Assembly: GCF_900109685.1 (NCBI RefSeq)
Contig: NZ_FOBB01000012.1
Span: 124,001 to 188,000, forward strand
DNA: 64,000 nucleotides
Direction: 5' to 3'
Origin: Chitinophaga rupis
GTDB lineage: Bacteria; Bacteroidota; Bacteroidia; Chitinophagales; Chitinophagaceae
Made by a program: the position numbers and the translations under genes. Shown piece by piece: positions 55,901 to 63,886 of the stretch. How positions within the stretch are numbered: the stretch's first letter is position 1; every line of letters begins with the position of its first letter. The notes below the pieces were generated by a model, which was not told where the DNA came from, did not search any database, and saw only the letters and a list, made by a program, of their open reading frames with translations.

Positions 55901-56035
55901 CAGCTGGCAGGCGATCTGCTGCACATGCACATTAACCGCTTGTTCCATATGGCGCAGCGCCGTTATGAAATGATCATTTACAGCGTGCTGTATAAACATT
56001 ACCGTTCCATGGTAGCAAGGCAGGGTACTGTTTAA
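52988..56035 (+). CDS. Full-length class I lanthipeptide dehydratase (LanB)
   Basis: A 1015-residue LanB-type enzyme, the usual full length. LanB proteins glutamylate Ser/Thr of a precursor peptide using glutamyl-tRNA, then eliminate glutamate to give Dha/Dhb. The N-terminal glutamylation domain has RMRSRPTPFGLFSG (Arg77, Arg81 and Thr83 align with NisB Arg83, Arg87 and Thr89). The C-terminal SpaB_C-like elimination domain starts near 745 with GSEWLYFKLY, RWFFIRYQDPEPHLRVRF and, near the end, LLHMHINRLF, whose His matches the NisB elimination His. Both halves thus look intact. It directly follows the kinase and regulator genes. No LanA precursor is visible in the window, and the only LanC-like protein lacks zinc ligands, so its substrate is unknown. 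Confidence 0.92.
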   Translation: MGLSFFPALLCRCPAKPFEDTAITPDITTLLNDAAFMEAIHLASPVLYEQCRKYQAGGTDVSKKQKLQNSLTKYYNRMRSRPTPFGLFSGCTTLQWGADTRITLDSSKWQRHIRFDVDFLCALVQQLQQHKAIRHQLHYRFNTSVYKVGNEYRYYEYQLENNQRKYQVSAVAATPLLMHLAALCGKKETAFYMLRDHIIAREQVPAAEAEQYLEALIQSQLLESNLHFQVTGVDYLDRIIRILEPIHAANPDALTGHYLQQLLQLQQQLREAPAAGYLPAALEAIGNQLNTAGFSFQENRLFQLDGTVGCREQTVHQQLQEDIIAALEVLQVLCAGQTDSPWLQQLKTVFASRYDTEPVPLTHIIDPDTGIITNGGGGIELDGQPLQGFAASASTNNAAQDTPDRQKVQTLITEKLLQAFKRDDYTVTFTDAEINGLRKKITLQPLPATFSVMFSFVNDGNTILMENAGGASGSTLIGRFGHTDATIRALLQSIHTFEQGRHPGSILSSVVHLPEDRTGNILQHPAVRCLEIPYLAHSSLPPERQLSVADLYITLQNKELILYSPQHEKNVLPRIDNAHNYVFNTLPLYRLLGELQGQGKQTALSFSWNITLPGIHFFPRVQYREVILCPAQWHLSLKHYKDLLQPDGAAAFYLFASKWKLPPFFVLANGDQALLVDQEDIASVQAFISAIKDQQQIVLKEFLYASGTVKDEHNKPYAHQIIAVVKNETPANDPVLQTPVTLPERHFAVGSEWLYFKLYCSTHYANELLQHTIAAAAELFLLHGLADRWFFIRYQDPEPHLRVRFHLTNIIHTGAVIHHLQTTLQHAIQSHFVWKVQTDTYCRELERYGAADITAIEQLFYADSTDVLQLLQQHTDDAQTPSLLFSALQYADDLLTLFHFTLPQKLAFVTHHQDAFEREFNPGREEKEIYNQYYRQHTAEIQQLLQNTRPQPAWAHLLPPLLEKRNSTALQQLAGDLLHMHINRLFHMAQRRYEMIIYSVLYKHYRSMVARQGTV

Positions 56036-56075
56036 AAGTGGTTTTGTTATATTGTGTGACTAAACCCACCCACGC

Positions 56076-57401
56076 ATGACCACGGATCTGATACAGGTAT
56101 TAATTGCACTACTGGCAGGCATTGGCGTTATTATACTGCTTACAGCCAAATACCGCGTACATGCCCTGTTTGCACTGTTCCTGGCCTGTTTTGTAACCGG
56201 CCTGGTGGTACAATTATCTGTAGCAGATATTATTACCGCCATGAAAGATGGTTTTGGCAACATCATGAAATCCCTGGGTTTTATTATAGTGCTGGGCACC
56301 ACGCTGGGTGTGCTGCTGGAACATACCGGCAGCACCCGGGTAATGGCAGCATTTATATTAAAGATCGTGGGAGAACGGTATGCCGCTGTGGCCATGAGCC
56401 TTACAGGTTTTATTGTGGGTCTGCCCATTTTCTGCGATTCCGGTTACATTGTATTAAGCGGGTTAAACCAATCCCTGGCAAAACGTACAGGCATTTCCGT
56501 AGTTATTATGTCCGTATCACTGGCCACAGGTTTGTATGCGGTACATTGCCTGATACCGCCCCACCCCGGCGCTACTGCCGCTGCAGGCACCATAGGCGCT
56601 GATTTTGGAAAACTAATGCTGATGGGTATTGGCGTGGCTATTCCTGCAGCCATTGCAGGCGGCTGGTGGGCGCATTATGCAGGTAAAAAAATTCCCGTGG
56701 TGCAGCAGGCGGAAACATCCGAAGCCGCTAACAGCCCTGCACCACCGGTATGGCTGGCCTTTTTGCCGGTAGCAGTCCCCATTTTGCTGATTGCCATAGG
56801 CGCTTTTACCAATATTGAGAAAACCACTAATGGTACATTACGTTTCTTTCATACCCTGGGCGACCCTGTGCTGGCTTTATCCGTAGGTGTGCTGCTGGCC
56901 TTTGCAGGCGGCAGGGGCTGGAACAAAACCACTACCGGTAAGCTGCTGGGAGAAGCTGCTGAAAAAGCAGGTGGTATTTTAGTGATCATTGGTGCAGGCG
57001 GCGCTTTTGGAGCGGTGCTGGCTGCCGCAAAGATCGGGGAGCATGTAAGCGCAGCCGTACCCCTGGGCAGCTTTGGCATCGTGTTCCCGTTCCTGTTAGC
57101 CGCTTTGCTGAAAACAGCGCAGGGCTCATCTACCGTAGCTATTATTACGGCCGCTTCTATTGTGCAGCCGTTATTGCCGGCGTTAGGATTAGACAGCGAT
57201 ATGGGCCGCATTTTGTGCATACTGGCCCTGGGCGGCGGCTCTATGACGCTTTCCCATGCCAATGACGCCTACTTTTGGGTGATCTCCAAATTCTCCGGCC
57301 TGGAAATGAGAATCATGTTAAAGGTATACTCCATTGCTACCTTATGGATGGGATTAGTAACACTGCTGGTGGTGTATTTGCTTTCCCTGTTCTTGTTATA
57401 G
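56076..57401 (+). CDS. GntP-family gluconate/organic acid:H+ symporter
   Basis: A 441-residue, very hydrophobic permease with about 12 membrane helices. Family signatures are LPIFCDSGYIVLSGLNQSL near residue 113, HCLIPPHPGATAAAGTIGADFGK near 150 (shown in part) and GSSTVAIITAASI near 350. Members take up gluconate, idonate, glycerate or related acids with protons. It starts 40 bp after lanB and could be read through from that operon, but has no evident link to peptide biosynthesis. The last Leu codon and stop overlap the stop of the convergent amidohydrolase gene (57396-57401). Confidence 0.93.
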   Translation: MTTDLIQVLIALLAGIGVIILLTAKYRVHALFALFLACFVTGLVVQLSVADIITAMKDGFGNIMKSLGFIIVLGTTLGVLLEHTGSTRVMAAFILKIVGERYAAVAMSLTGFIVGLPIFCDSGYIVLSGLNQSLAKRTGISVVIMSVSLATGLYAVHCLIPPHPGATAAAGTIGADFGKLMLMGIGVAIPAAIAGGWWAHYAGKKIPVVQQAETSEAANSPAPPVWLAFLPVAVPILLIAIGAFTNIEKTTNGTLRFFHTLGDPVLALSVGVLLAFAGGRGWNKTTTGKLLGEAAEKAGGILVIIGAGGAFGAVLAAAKIGEHVSAAVPLGSFGIVFPFLLAALLKTAQGSSTVAIITAASIVQPLLPALGLDSDMGRILCILALGGGSMTLSHANDAYFWVISKFSGLEMRIMLKVYSIATLWMGLVTLLVVYLLSLFLL

Positions 57402-58664
57402 CTTATAGATCACTCCATCTTTCATTACGAACTTTACCTGTTCCAGCGCTTTAATATCAGCTACCGGGTTGCCGCTTACTGCAATTATATCTGCCAGCAT
57501 ACCTTTACGGATACTGCCTATTTTAGCGCCCCAGCCAATAACTTCCGCATTACCGCTGGTAGCAGCCTGCAGCACGGCTTCTGTGGGCATGCCATATTCC
57601 ACCATCTTTTCAAGCTCCAGGTAATTCTTACCATGTGAGAACACACCCACATCACCACCGGCACAAATGGTAACGCCGGCCTGTAAGGCTGCTTTAAAAC
57701 TTTTATGTTTCTGCACCACACGTTCCGGTTCCGCATCAATACCCGGGCGCCAGCCTTTGTACATAGCGCCTGCTTCTACTGCCATAATGGTGGGACACAG
57801 CGCCACGCCTTTTTCTTTCATCAGGCGAAAGATCTCCGGCGTACCCATATCCCCGTGCTCAATGGTATGTACGCCCGCCAGGATAGCCCTGCGCATACCT
57901 TCTGCTGTACCGGCATGGGCTACTACATAACGCCCGCTGGATGCAGCTGTTTCCACGGCTGCCTGTAATTCCTCTATACTAAAAGTGGGAGCCGGCTGCT
58001 CATCCAGGCCCCAGCGGTAATCCGCATACACCTTTACAACATCTGCACCCTGGCCTATTTGTGTGCGTACTTCTTTGATCATGCCTTCCTTACCATCTGT
58101 TTCTGCCGCGCCTTTGGGCAGCTCCAGGTCGGCCATTTCGTTCTTAACTCCGTAGCTGCCTGTTGCTACAATAGCCCGGGTGGCAATCAGCAGGCGCGGG
58201 CCGGGTATTACGCCTTTGGCAATACTTTGTTTAAGGCCTACATCATCATACCCGGCGCCTTCTGTACCCAGGTCGCGGGCCGTAGTAAAACCGGCCATGA
58301 GGGTGGCCTTTGCATGTTCTGCTGCGCGTATAGCCCTTTCTGCCCGGGATTCTGTAAGCAGCTGCTCTTTCCAGGTAAGCTCGTTATACGGATGCAGGAA
58401 CATATGCGTATGCCCCTCTATTAACCCCGGCAGCAAGGTTTGCTGCGGCAGGGCAATGCTGCGCACCTGCGCCGGTACCATGAAAGAACCCACCGGGCCG
58501 GCAGCTGCAATGGTATTCCCTTTTACCAGCACCTGCCAGCCTTTTTGCAGGGTGTGGCCGTCAAATACCTGCATGGGCTGCAGGAGTATGTAACCGGTAT
58601 CCACAGGCTGCTGAGCCATTAGCCAGCTACCGTAAAAGCATAATATCAAACAAATAATACGCAT
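57396..58664 (-). CDS. Secreted metal-dependent amidohydrolase
   Basis: An amidohydrolase of the imidazolonepropionase/prolidase-like branch. The frame is open to 58715, but that start runs into the upstream region of the divergent gene. ATG at 58664 gives MRIICLILCFYGSWLMAQ, a good signal peptide (ATG at 58673 is an alternative), so the mature enzyme should be periplasmic or secreted. Metal-binding residues are visible as EGHTHMF, VKVYAD (the likely carboxylated Lys), VVAHAGT, HTIEHGD and AGGDVG. Length (about 422 residues) is normal for the group. Relatives cleave X-Pro dipeptides or cyclic amides; substrate not predictable. It converges on gntP with overlapping stop codons. A link to the lipopeptide, such as peptide hydrolysis, is only a possibility. 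Confidence 0.88.
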   Translation of the reverse strand: MRIICLILCFYGSWLMAQQPVDTGYILLQPMQVFDGHTLQKGWQVLVKGNTIAAAGPVGSFMVPAQVRSIALPQQTLLPGLIEGHTHMFLHPYNELTWKEQLLTESRAERAIRAAEHAKATLMAGFTTARDLGTEGAGYDDVGLKQSIAKGVIPGPRLLIATRAIVATGSYGVKNEMADLELPKGAAETDGKEGMIKEVRTQIGQGADVVKVYADYRWGLDEQPAPTFSIEELQAAVETAASSGRYVVAHAGTAEGMRRAILAGVHTIEHGDMGTPEIFRLMKEKGVALCPTIMAVEAGAMYKGWRPGIDAEPERVVQKHKSFKAALQAGVTICAGGDVGVFSHGKNYLELEKMVEYGMPTEAVLQAATSGNAEVIGWGAKIGSIRKGMLADIIAVSGNPVADIKALEQVKFVMKDGVIYKL

Positions 58665-58787
58665 AAAAGGCATTGTTATTACAAGATAACAACTTTGAGG
58701 GGCGGTGAAACCCATAATATTTTTCTACTTTTAAAATATAATTGCCGGTTAATCCGTCATGCCTTAGTACCCTCATTCAGATCAACT

Positions 58788-60545
58788 ATGAAAAAAGCCA
58801 ACGGAACTGCCACACCTGCCGGAAACAAGCCTCCCAAAATAGCTGCCCTTATTAAGCCTTACCGGGGAATGGTGCTGTTGCTGGTATTGCTGGCGCTTCT
58901 CAGCAATGGGTTAAACCTGGTCATACCCCGCATTATTGCCTACGGGATTGATTCCTTTGGCAAAGGGCAGCTGGTATATAAGCCTATTCTCATTTACTTT
59001 GCCAGCGCCAGCGTGCTCATTTTCATTTTTACGTACCTGCAGAACATTGTTCAAACCTATGCTTCTGAACGGGTGGCCCGCGACCTGCGTACCCGGCTGG
59101 CGTTAAAAGTATCAGGACAGAGCTATGCACAGATCCAGGAAAGTAACCCGGCCAAATTGCTCACCAACTTCACGGCGGATATTGATACGGTAAAGCTGTT
59201 CATTTCACAGGCCGTATCCTCTATTGCATCTTCCGTGGTTATTATCATAGGCGCCGCTATATTATTAATGGAGATCAACTGGAAGCTGGCCCTGGCCGTG
59301 CTTATGATCATCCCGATGATCACGATAACTTTTGTAATGGTATTTGGCAGAATGAGGGCGCTGTTCCTGAAAGTAAGGGCTACCACCGACTGGCTGAATA
59401 AAGTGATCACGGAAAGCATATTGGGCTCGGCCCTTATACGGGTGCTGAATGCACAGCTGCTGGAATACGATAAGTTCTATACCGCCAATACAGATGCCAG
59501 GAACATTGGCCTGGACATTATGCGGCTGTATGCCCTGCTGATACCAGTGATCTCTTTTATTGCCGGTATAGCCATTGTAACCATCCTGGCGCTGGGTGGG
59601 CATTTTGTAATCAGCGGCGGCATGACCTTGGGCGACCTGGCCGCCTTTAACAGCTATCTTGCCATCCTCATTTTTCCCATTGTGCTGATCGGTATTATGA
59701 GTAACGTGATCGCACAATCCACGGCTGCCTACCAGCGCGTACAGATGGTATTATCCATGCCGGATGCCGTGGAAACCGGTACCGTAACGGAAGCTATCCG
59801 CGGCGACATTACCGTACAAAACCTGCGCCTGCAGTATGAAGGAAAACCGGTACTAAAGGATATTTCCTTTTCCGTAAAAGCCGGTACAAAAACAGCCATC
59901 ATTGGCCCAACAGCCGCAGGTAAAACACAGCTGTTATACCTGCTCACCAATCTTGGCAAACCGGATAGCGGTACCATCTTTTATGACGGGCATGAGCTGA
60001 GCACCTATAACCGTGATTCCCTGCACAAGCAGATAGGCATGGTGTTCCAGGACAGCATTATCTTCAACATCAGCCTGCGGGAGAACATTGCGTTCAATGA
60101 CAGCGTAACGGCAGATGCTATGGAACGCGCTATTACCACTGCTGCCCTGAAAGACTTTACCGATGCGCTGCCGCAGCAGCTGGAAACCATGGTATCTGAA
60201 CGCGGCACCAGCCTTTCCGGCGGACAAAAACAACGTATTATGCTGGCACGTGCGCTGGCCATTGATCCGAAAATTTTATTGCTGGATGATTTTACCGCGC
60301 GGGTGGACAGTAGCACCGAACAACAGATCCTGCAAAACCTGTCCTTGTATTACCCGGACCTTACCCTGGTATCCGTAACGCAAAAGATTGCCTCCATTGA
60401 GCATTATGATCAGATCATATTACTGATGGAAGGCGAAATTGTGGCTTCCGGCACCCACGAAACGCTGATGCAAAGCTGTCCGGAATATGTACAGATCTAT
60501 CAATCACAACGCAGCACCAATCACTATGAATTACAATCTAAATAG
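58788..60545 (+). CDS. ABC exporter half-transporter, degenerate-site subunit
   Basis: A 585-residue type IV ABC half-exporter with six membrane helices (about 20-310) and a C-terminal ATPase. I chose ATG at 58788 (MKKANGTATPAG) rather than the longer frame from 58695, whose extra residues do not resemble the family. Walker A is GPTAAGKT near 372 and the signature is canonical, LSGGQKQR near 476. Walker B reads LLLDDFTARVD, so the catalytic Glu is replaced by Asp501, and the H-loop His is Gln532. It therefore cannot form a normal hydrolysis site with its own Walker motifs. It overlaps the next half-transporter by 20 bp, so the two should form a heterodimer. Substrate unknown; multidrug or lipid-like cargo is usual. 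Confidence 0.93.
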   Translation: MKKANGTATPAGNKPPKIAALIKPYRGMVLLLVLLALLSNGLNLVIPRIIAYGIDSFGKGQLVYKPILIYFASASVLIFIFTYLQNIVQTYASERVARDLRTRLALKVSGQSYAQIQESNPAKLLTNFTADIDTVKLFISQAVSSIASSVVIIIGAAILLMEINWKLALAVLMIIPMITITFVMVFGRMRALFLKVRATTDWLNKVITESILGSALIRVLNAQLLEYDKFYTANTDARNIGLDIMRLYALLIPVISFIAGIAIVTILALGGHFVISGGMTLGDLAAFNSYLAILIFPIVLIGIMSNVIAQSTAAYQRVQMVLSMPDAVETGTVTEAIRGDITVQNLRLQYEGKPVLKDISFSVKAGTKTAIIGPTAAGKTQLLYLLTNLGKPDSGTIFYDGHELSTYNRDSLHKQIGMVFQDSIIFNISLRENIAFNDSVTADAMERAITTAALKDFTDALPQQLETMVSERGTSLSGGQKQRIMLARALAIDPKILLLDDFTARVDSSTEQQILQNLSLYYPDLTLVSVTQKIASIEHYDQIILLMEGEIVASGTHETLMQSCPEYVQIYQSQRSTNHYELQSK

Positions 60546-62286
60546 CACCGCTGATCCGGCACAGAAAACCAGCACCTTTTCGGCGCTGAAAAAGTTATTC
60601 CGGTTCCTGGCGGCGGAGCAGAAAACCCTGATGCTGGCATTTTTTACTATTATCGTCAGCTCAGGATTAAACCTTACAGGCCCTATCATTATCGGCTATA
60701 CGATCGATCATTTTATACAAAACCATCAATACAGCAATGTGCTGCTCTTTTGCGGATTGTTGTTACTGGTTTATACCGCAGCCTTTGTAGCCAATTACCT
60801 GCAGGCCCGCCTGATGGGCGGTATAGGCCAGCGTATGCTGTTTAACCTGCGGAATGCGGTGTTTGCCAAGCTGCAGGAGCTGCCTGTGGCTTTCTTTAAC
60901 CAGAACAAAACCGGTGATCTTATTTCCCGCATCAATAATGATACGGATAAGGTGAACCAGTTCTTTTCGCAGTATCTGCTGCAGTTTGTGAGCAATATAT
61001 TCCTGATGACGGGTTCCGGTATTTTCCTGCTGTCTATTCATCCGCGTTTGGGTGGGGCTGCGCTGGTACCTGCCGCATCGCTACTTATCTTTACCCGTTT
61101 GATCTCGCCCTGGGTGCGCAGAAAAAATGCCGCCAACATGAAAAGCACCGGCAGCATGAGTGCGGAGATCCAGGAAAGCCTGAACAATTTTAAAGTGATC
61201 ATAGCCTTTAACCGGCGGGATTATTTCCGGAAACGTTTTGATGAGGTGAATAAGCAGAACTACGGTACTGCTATTGGTGCTGGCATGGCCAACAACGTAT
61301 TTATGCCGGTGTTCGGCTTATGCGCGCAGCTGGCGCAGCTGACCGTGCTTACGTACGGTATTTACCTGGTATCCACGGGGCAGTTCACTATTGGAATGCT
61401 CATCAGCTTCTTTGCATATGTAACTAGCTTTTATAATCCTATACGCCAGCTTTCTGTGCTGTGGGCCAACTTCCAGGTAGCGCTGGCCGGATGGGACCGC
61501 ATCTCACAGATCCTTACCCTGCAATCTGACCTGCCTTTGCTGGCCACTGCAGCGGAAAGCAACAACACGGCCGTTATGGAATTCAGGAACGTGCAGTTCC
61601 GTTATCCCGATAGTCCGCCCGTACTGCACAACGTAAGCTTTACCATGGAACAGGGTAAAACCTATGCCCTGGTAGGACCAACCGGCGGTGGTAAGACCAC
61701 TACGGCCTCCTTAATAGCACGCCTGTACGATCCTACGGAAGGACAGGTATTCCTGAATGGTAAGGATATCCGCACTTACGAAGCAGCTACCCGCAGCAGC
61801 AAGATCGGGTTTATATTACAGGAGCCTTTCCTGTTCAGTGGCACACTGCGCGATAACATTTTGTTTGGCAACGCAGAATATGTGGGCATGACAAACGAGC
61901 AGCTGAGCGAAGTAATAAAAGAAGCTCACCTGGAAAGCCTGCTGGCGCGTTTTGAACAGGGACTGGACACTAAGATACTAACCAGCGGAGATGCAGTAAG
62001 CCTTGGGCAAAAACAGCTGATCGCTTTTATCCGCGCTGTACTGCGCAAACCGGAGCTTTTAATATTAGACGAAGCTACCGCTAACATTGATACCATTACC
62101 GAACAGCTGCTGGAAAAGATCTTACAACAGCTGCCGGATACTACTACCCGCGTGATCATTGCACACCGGCTGAACACCATTGAAAATGCAGATGAGATCT
62201 TTTTTGTGAATGCAGGTGAAGTGATCCGCGCCGGCTCACTGGAACATGCAGTGAATATGCTGCTGCATGAAAAGAGGGCTAGCTGA
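60526..62286 (+). CDS. ABC exporter half-transporter, catalytic-site subunit
   Basis: A 586-residue partner of the preceding gene. ATG at 60526 (MNYNLNSTADPAQ) is chosen over the longer frame from 60487; the gene then overlaps its partner by 20 bp. It has six membrane helices, Walker A GPTGGGKTTT near 384, Walker B LLILDEATANID with catalytic Glu516, and H-loop His547 in IIAHRL. The signature is altered, VSLGQKQ near 492 instead of LSGGQ. Combined with the partner's normal signature and altered Walker B, one composite ATP site is fully canonical and the other fully degenerate, the arrangement known from TM287/288- and BmrCD-like heterodimers. Confidence 0.94.
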   Translation: MNYNLNSTADPAQKTSTFSALKKLFRFLAAEQKTLMLAFFTIIVSSGLNLTGPIIIGYTIDHFIQNHQYSNVLLFCGLLLLVYTAAFVANYLQARLMGGIGQRMLFNLRNAVFAKLQELPVAFFNQNKTGDLISRINNDTDKVNQFFSQYLLQFVSNIFLMTGSGIFLLSIHPRLGGAALVPAASLLIFTRLISPWVRRKNAANMKSTGSMSAEIQESLNNFKVIIAFNRRDYFRKRFDEVNKQNYGTAIGAGMANNVFMPVFGLCAQLAQLTVLTYGIYLVSTGQFTIGMLISFFAYVTSFYNPIRQLSVLWANFQVALAGWDRISQILTLQSDLPLLATAAESNNTAVMEFRNVQFRYPDSPPVLHNVSFTMEQGKTYALVGPTGGGKTTTASLIARLYDPTEGQVFLNGKDIRTYEAATRSSKIGFILQEPFLFSGTLRDNILFGNAEYVGMTNEQLSEVIKEAHLESLLARFEQGLDTKILTSGDAVSLGQKQLIAFIRAVLRKPELLILDEATANIDTITEQLLEKILQQLPDTTTRVIIAHRLNTIENADEIFFVNAGEVIRAGSLEHAVNMLLHEKRAS

Positions 62287-62350
62287 TCTTCTATGTTATT
62301 ACCACACGGGGCCATGCCGTTATGTACTCGCTAATTTATTTTTTTGGGAT

Positions 62351-62358
62351 TAACTTTG
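62351..62358 (+). promoter_or_regulatory. Bacteroidetes-type -7 element before the methyltransferase gene
   Basis: TAACTTTG is a perfect match to the Bacteroidetes -7 consensus TAnnTTTG and ends 25 bp before the start codon at 62384. I did not find a clear -33 TTTG at the usual spacing, so the promoter call rests on this element and its position. Confidence 0.45.
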
Positions 62359-62383
62359 TGATGGAAAAAGTAAAAACGGTGAA

Positions 62384-62980
62384 ATGATTGACCCAGAGCA
62401 GGCGCATTATTTTTCATCTAATGCGGATCTTGATAGTATTTACCCGGAGCGTATCCGGAAATTATCCAAACGTCACTGGACTCCGCTGGGTGTAGCAAAA
62501 AAGGCAGCGCAATTCCTGGCAGCCAAACCAGGTGATAAGATCCTGGACATTGGCAGCGGTGTGGGCAAGTTTTGCCTGGTGGGTGGTTTCTCCTGTCCGG
62601 ATCAACATTTTTACGGGATAGAACAGCGCCGGGAGCTGATTGAGCATGCGGAAGCAGCACAGGCGCTGACCGGTGTGGAGAACGTAACTTTTATACATGG
62701 TGATTTTACCCGTTTGGATGTAACCCCGTATAATCATTTTTATTTTTACAATTCTTTTTATGAGCACCTGGTTGAATCTGATGACCGCATAGATGATGAA
62801 GTAGATTATTCTGAAGGGATGTATAACTTTAATGCCCGTGCATTGTACCTGGCGCTGGACAGCAAACCGGCGGGAACGCGGGTAGTAACATTTCACAGCC
62901 TGCTGGATGAAATGCCGCAGGGTTATCAGCTGGCGTATAGTTCATTAGGCATGTTGCTGAAGGGGTGGATAAAGGTGTAG
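62384..62980 (+). CDS. Class I SAM-dependent methyltransferase, small
   Basis: A 198-residue Rossmann-fold methyltransferase. Motif I is ILDIGSGVGKF near residue 49, motif II GIEQRREL (acidic residue for the ribose) and a loop VTFIHGDFTRLD near 99. The region that normally holds motif IV reads YFYNSFYEHL, somewhat like N- or protein-methyltransferases, but the substrate cannot be assigned. It follows the ABC exporter genes by 97 bp and seems to have its own promoter. The protein has an ordinary compact length and nothing looks broken. A role in the lipopeptide pathway is not supported by position or strand. Confidence 0.85.
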   Translation: MIDPEQAHYFSSNADLDSIYPERIRKLSKRHWTPLGVAKKAAQFLAAKPGDKILDIGSGVGKFCLVGGFSCPDQHFYGIEQRRELIEHAEAAQALTGVENVTFIHGDFTRLDVTPYNHFYFYNSFYEHLVESDDRIDDEVDYSEGMYNFNARALYLALDSKPAGTRVVTFHSLLDEMPQGYQLAYSSLGMLLKGWIKV

Positions 62981-63054
62981 GGTTGGCCACCAAATAAAAA
63001 ACACCATTTTAAGGCCTTATCACCTTATATTTATCCCATCAAAAAACCGTTACC

Positions 63055-63822
63055 ATGTCTACCATTACCATCCAGCTTCTTCGCCATGCTACCCTCCTCC
63101 TCTCCATCAATAATCAACGCATACTCGTAGATCCTATGCTCAGCAAAAGAGCTGCTATGGACCCCGTACCTATGGCCGCTAACGAAGACCGCATTCCCCT
63201 GGTAGACCTCCCCCTTTCCGATACTGAATTAGCCACTTTATTAAATGATATAGACGCCGTTATTATTACCCATACCCATCGCGATCACTGGGATGCTGCG
63301 GCGCAGGAAAAGATCGCAAAAGACAAGATCATCTTTTGTCAGCCTATTGATGTAGCATTGATACAATCGCAGGGATTTACCCGTGTACAACCCATTGAAA
63401 GTAATTTCATCTGGAACGATATTTCCATTCACCGCACCAATGGGCAGCACGGCACCGGCGAGATCGGGCAGAAAATGGGAACCGTTTCAGGCTTTGTGCT
63501 TACATACGGCGAACAGCGTTTATATCTTACCGGGGATACCATCTGGTGCAGTGATGTAGAAGATGCCATTACCACCCACCTGCCCACCCACATTATTGTA
63601 AACGGCGGCGGGGCGCAGTTTGTACAGGGCGATCCCATTACCATGACCATCAACGATGTGCTGGCGGTAGCGCAATTTACAGAAGCGCCTATACAGGTAG
63701 TACATCTGGAAACGGTGAACCATTGCTATCAGAGAAGACCTGATTTTAAAGCCGCTATTGAAGCCAACAACCTGCAGGCGCAGATCAGCGTGCCGGATGA
63801 TGGCGCATCCTGGAGTTTATAA
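63055..63822 (+). CDS. MBL-fold metal-dependent hydrolase (UlaG-like)
   Basis: A 255-residue metallo-beta-lactamase-fold protein. The metal motif is ITHTHRDHWD (HxHxDH) near residue 72, followed by GQHGTGEIGQ and YLTGDTIWCSD near 158, with a late VVHLETVNHC. The N-terminus (TIQLLRHATLLLSINNQRILVDPML) is typical of the UlaG/YtnP-like branch, which has no lipid or DNA substrate in common. It probably acts alone: the upstream gene ends 74 bp before, and TATATTTA at 63027-63034 is a one-mismatch -7 element. The natural substrate is unknown. Confidence 0.9.
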   Translation: MSTITIQLLRHATLLLSINNQRILVDPMLSKRAAMDPVPMAANEDRIPLVDLPLSDTELATLLNDIDAVIITHTHRDHWDAAAQEKIAKDKIIFCQPIDVALIQSQGFTRVQPIESNFIWNDISIHRTNGQHGTGEIGQKMGTVSGFVLTYGEQRLYLTGDTIWCSDVEDAITTHLPTHIIVNGGGAQFVQGDPITMTINDVLAVAQFTEAPIQVVHLETVNHCYQRRPDFKAAIEANNLQAQISVPDDGASWSL

Positions 63823-63886
63823 TATCTGCTTTTTACGGATTCCAATTTGCCGTTCACAGATTTTTACAAAGTGTAACGGTATGCTA

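Noticed and set aside
58695-58787. Extra 31 N-terminal residues on the first half-exporter
   Set aside because: The extension does not resemble the family and would overlap the divergent amidohydrolase's upstream region; ATG 58788 fits better.
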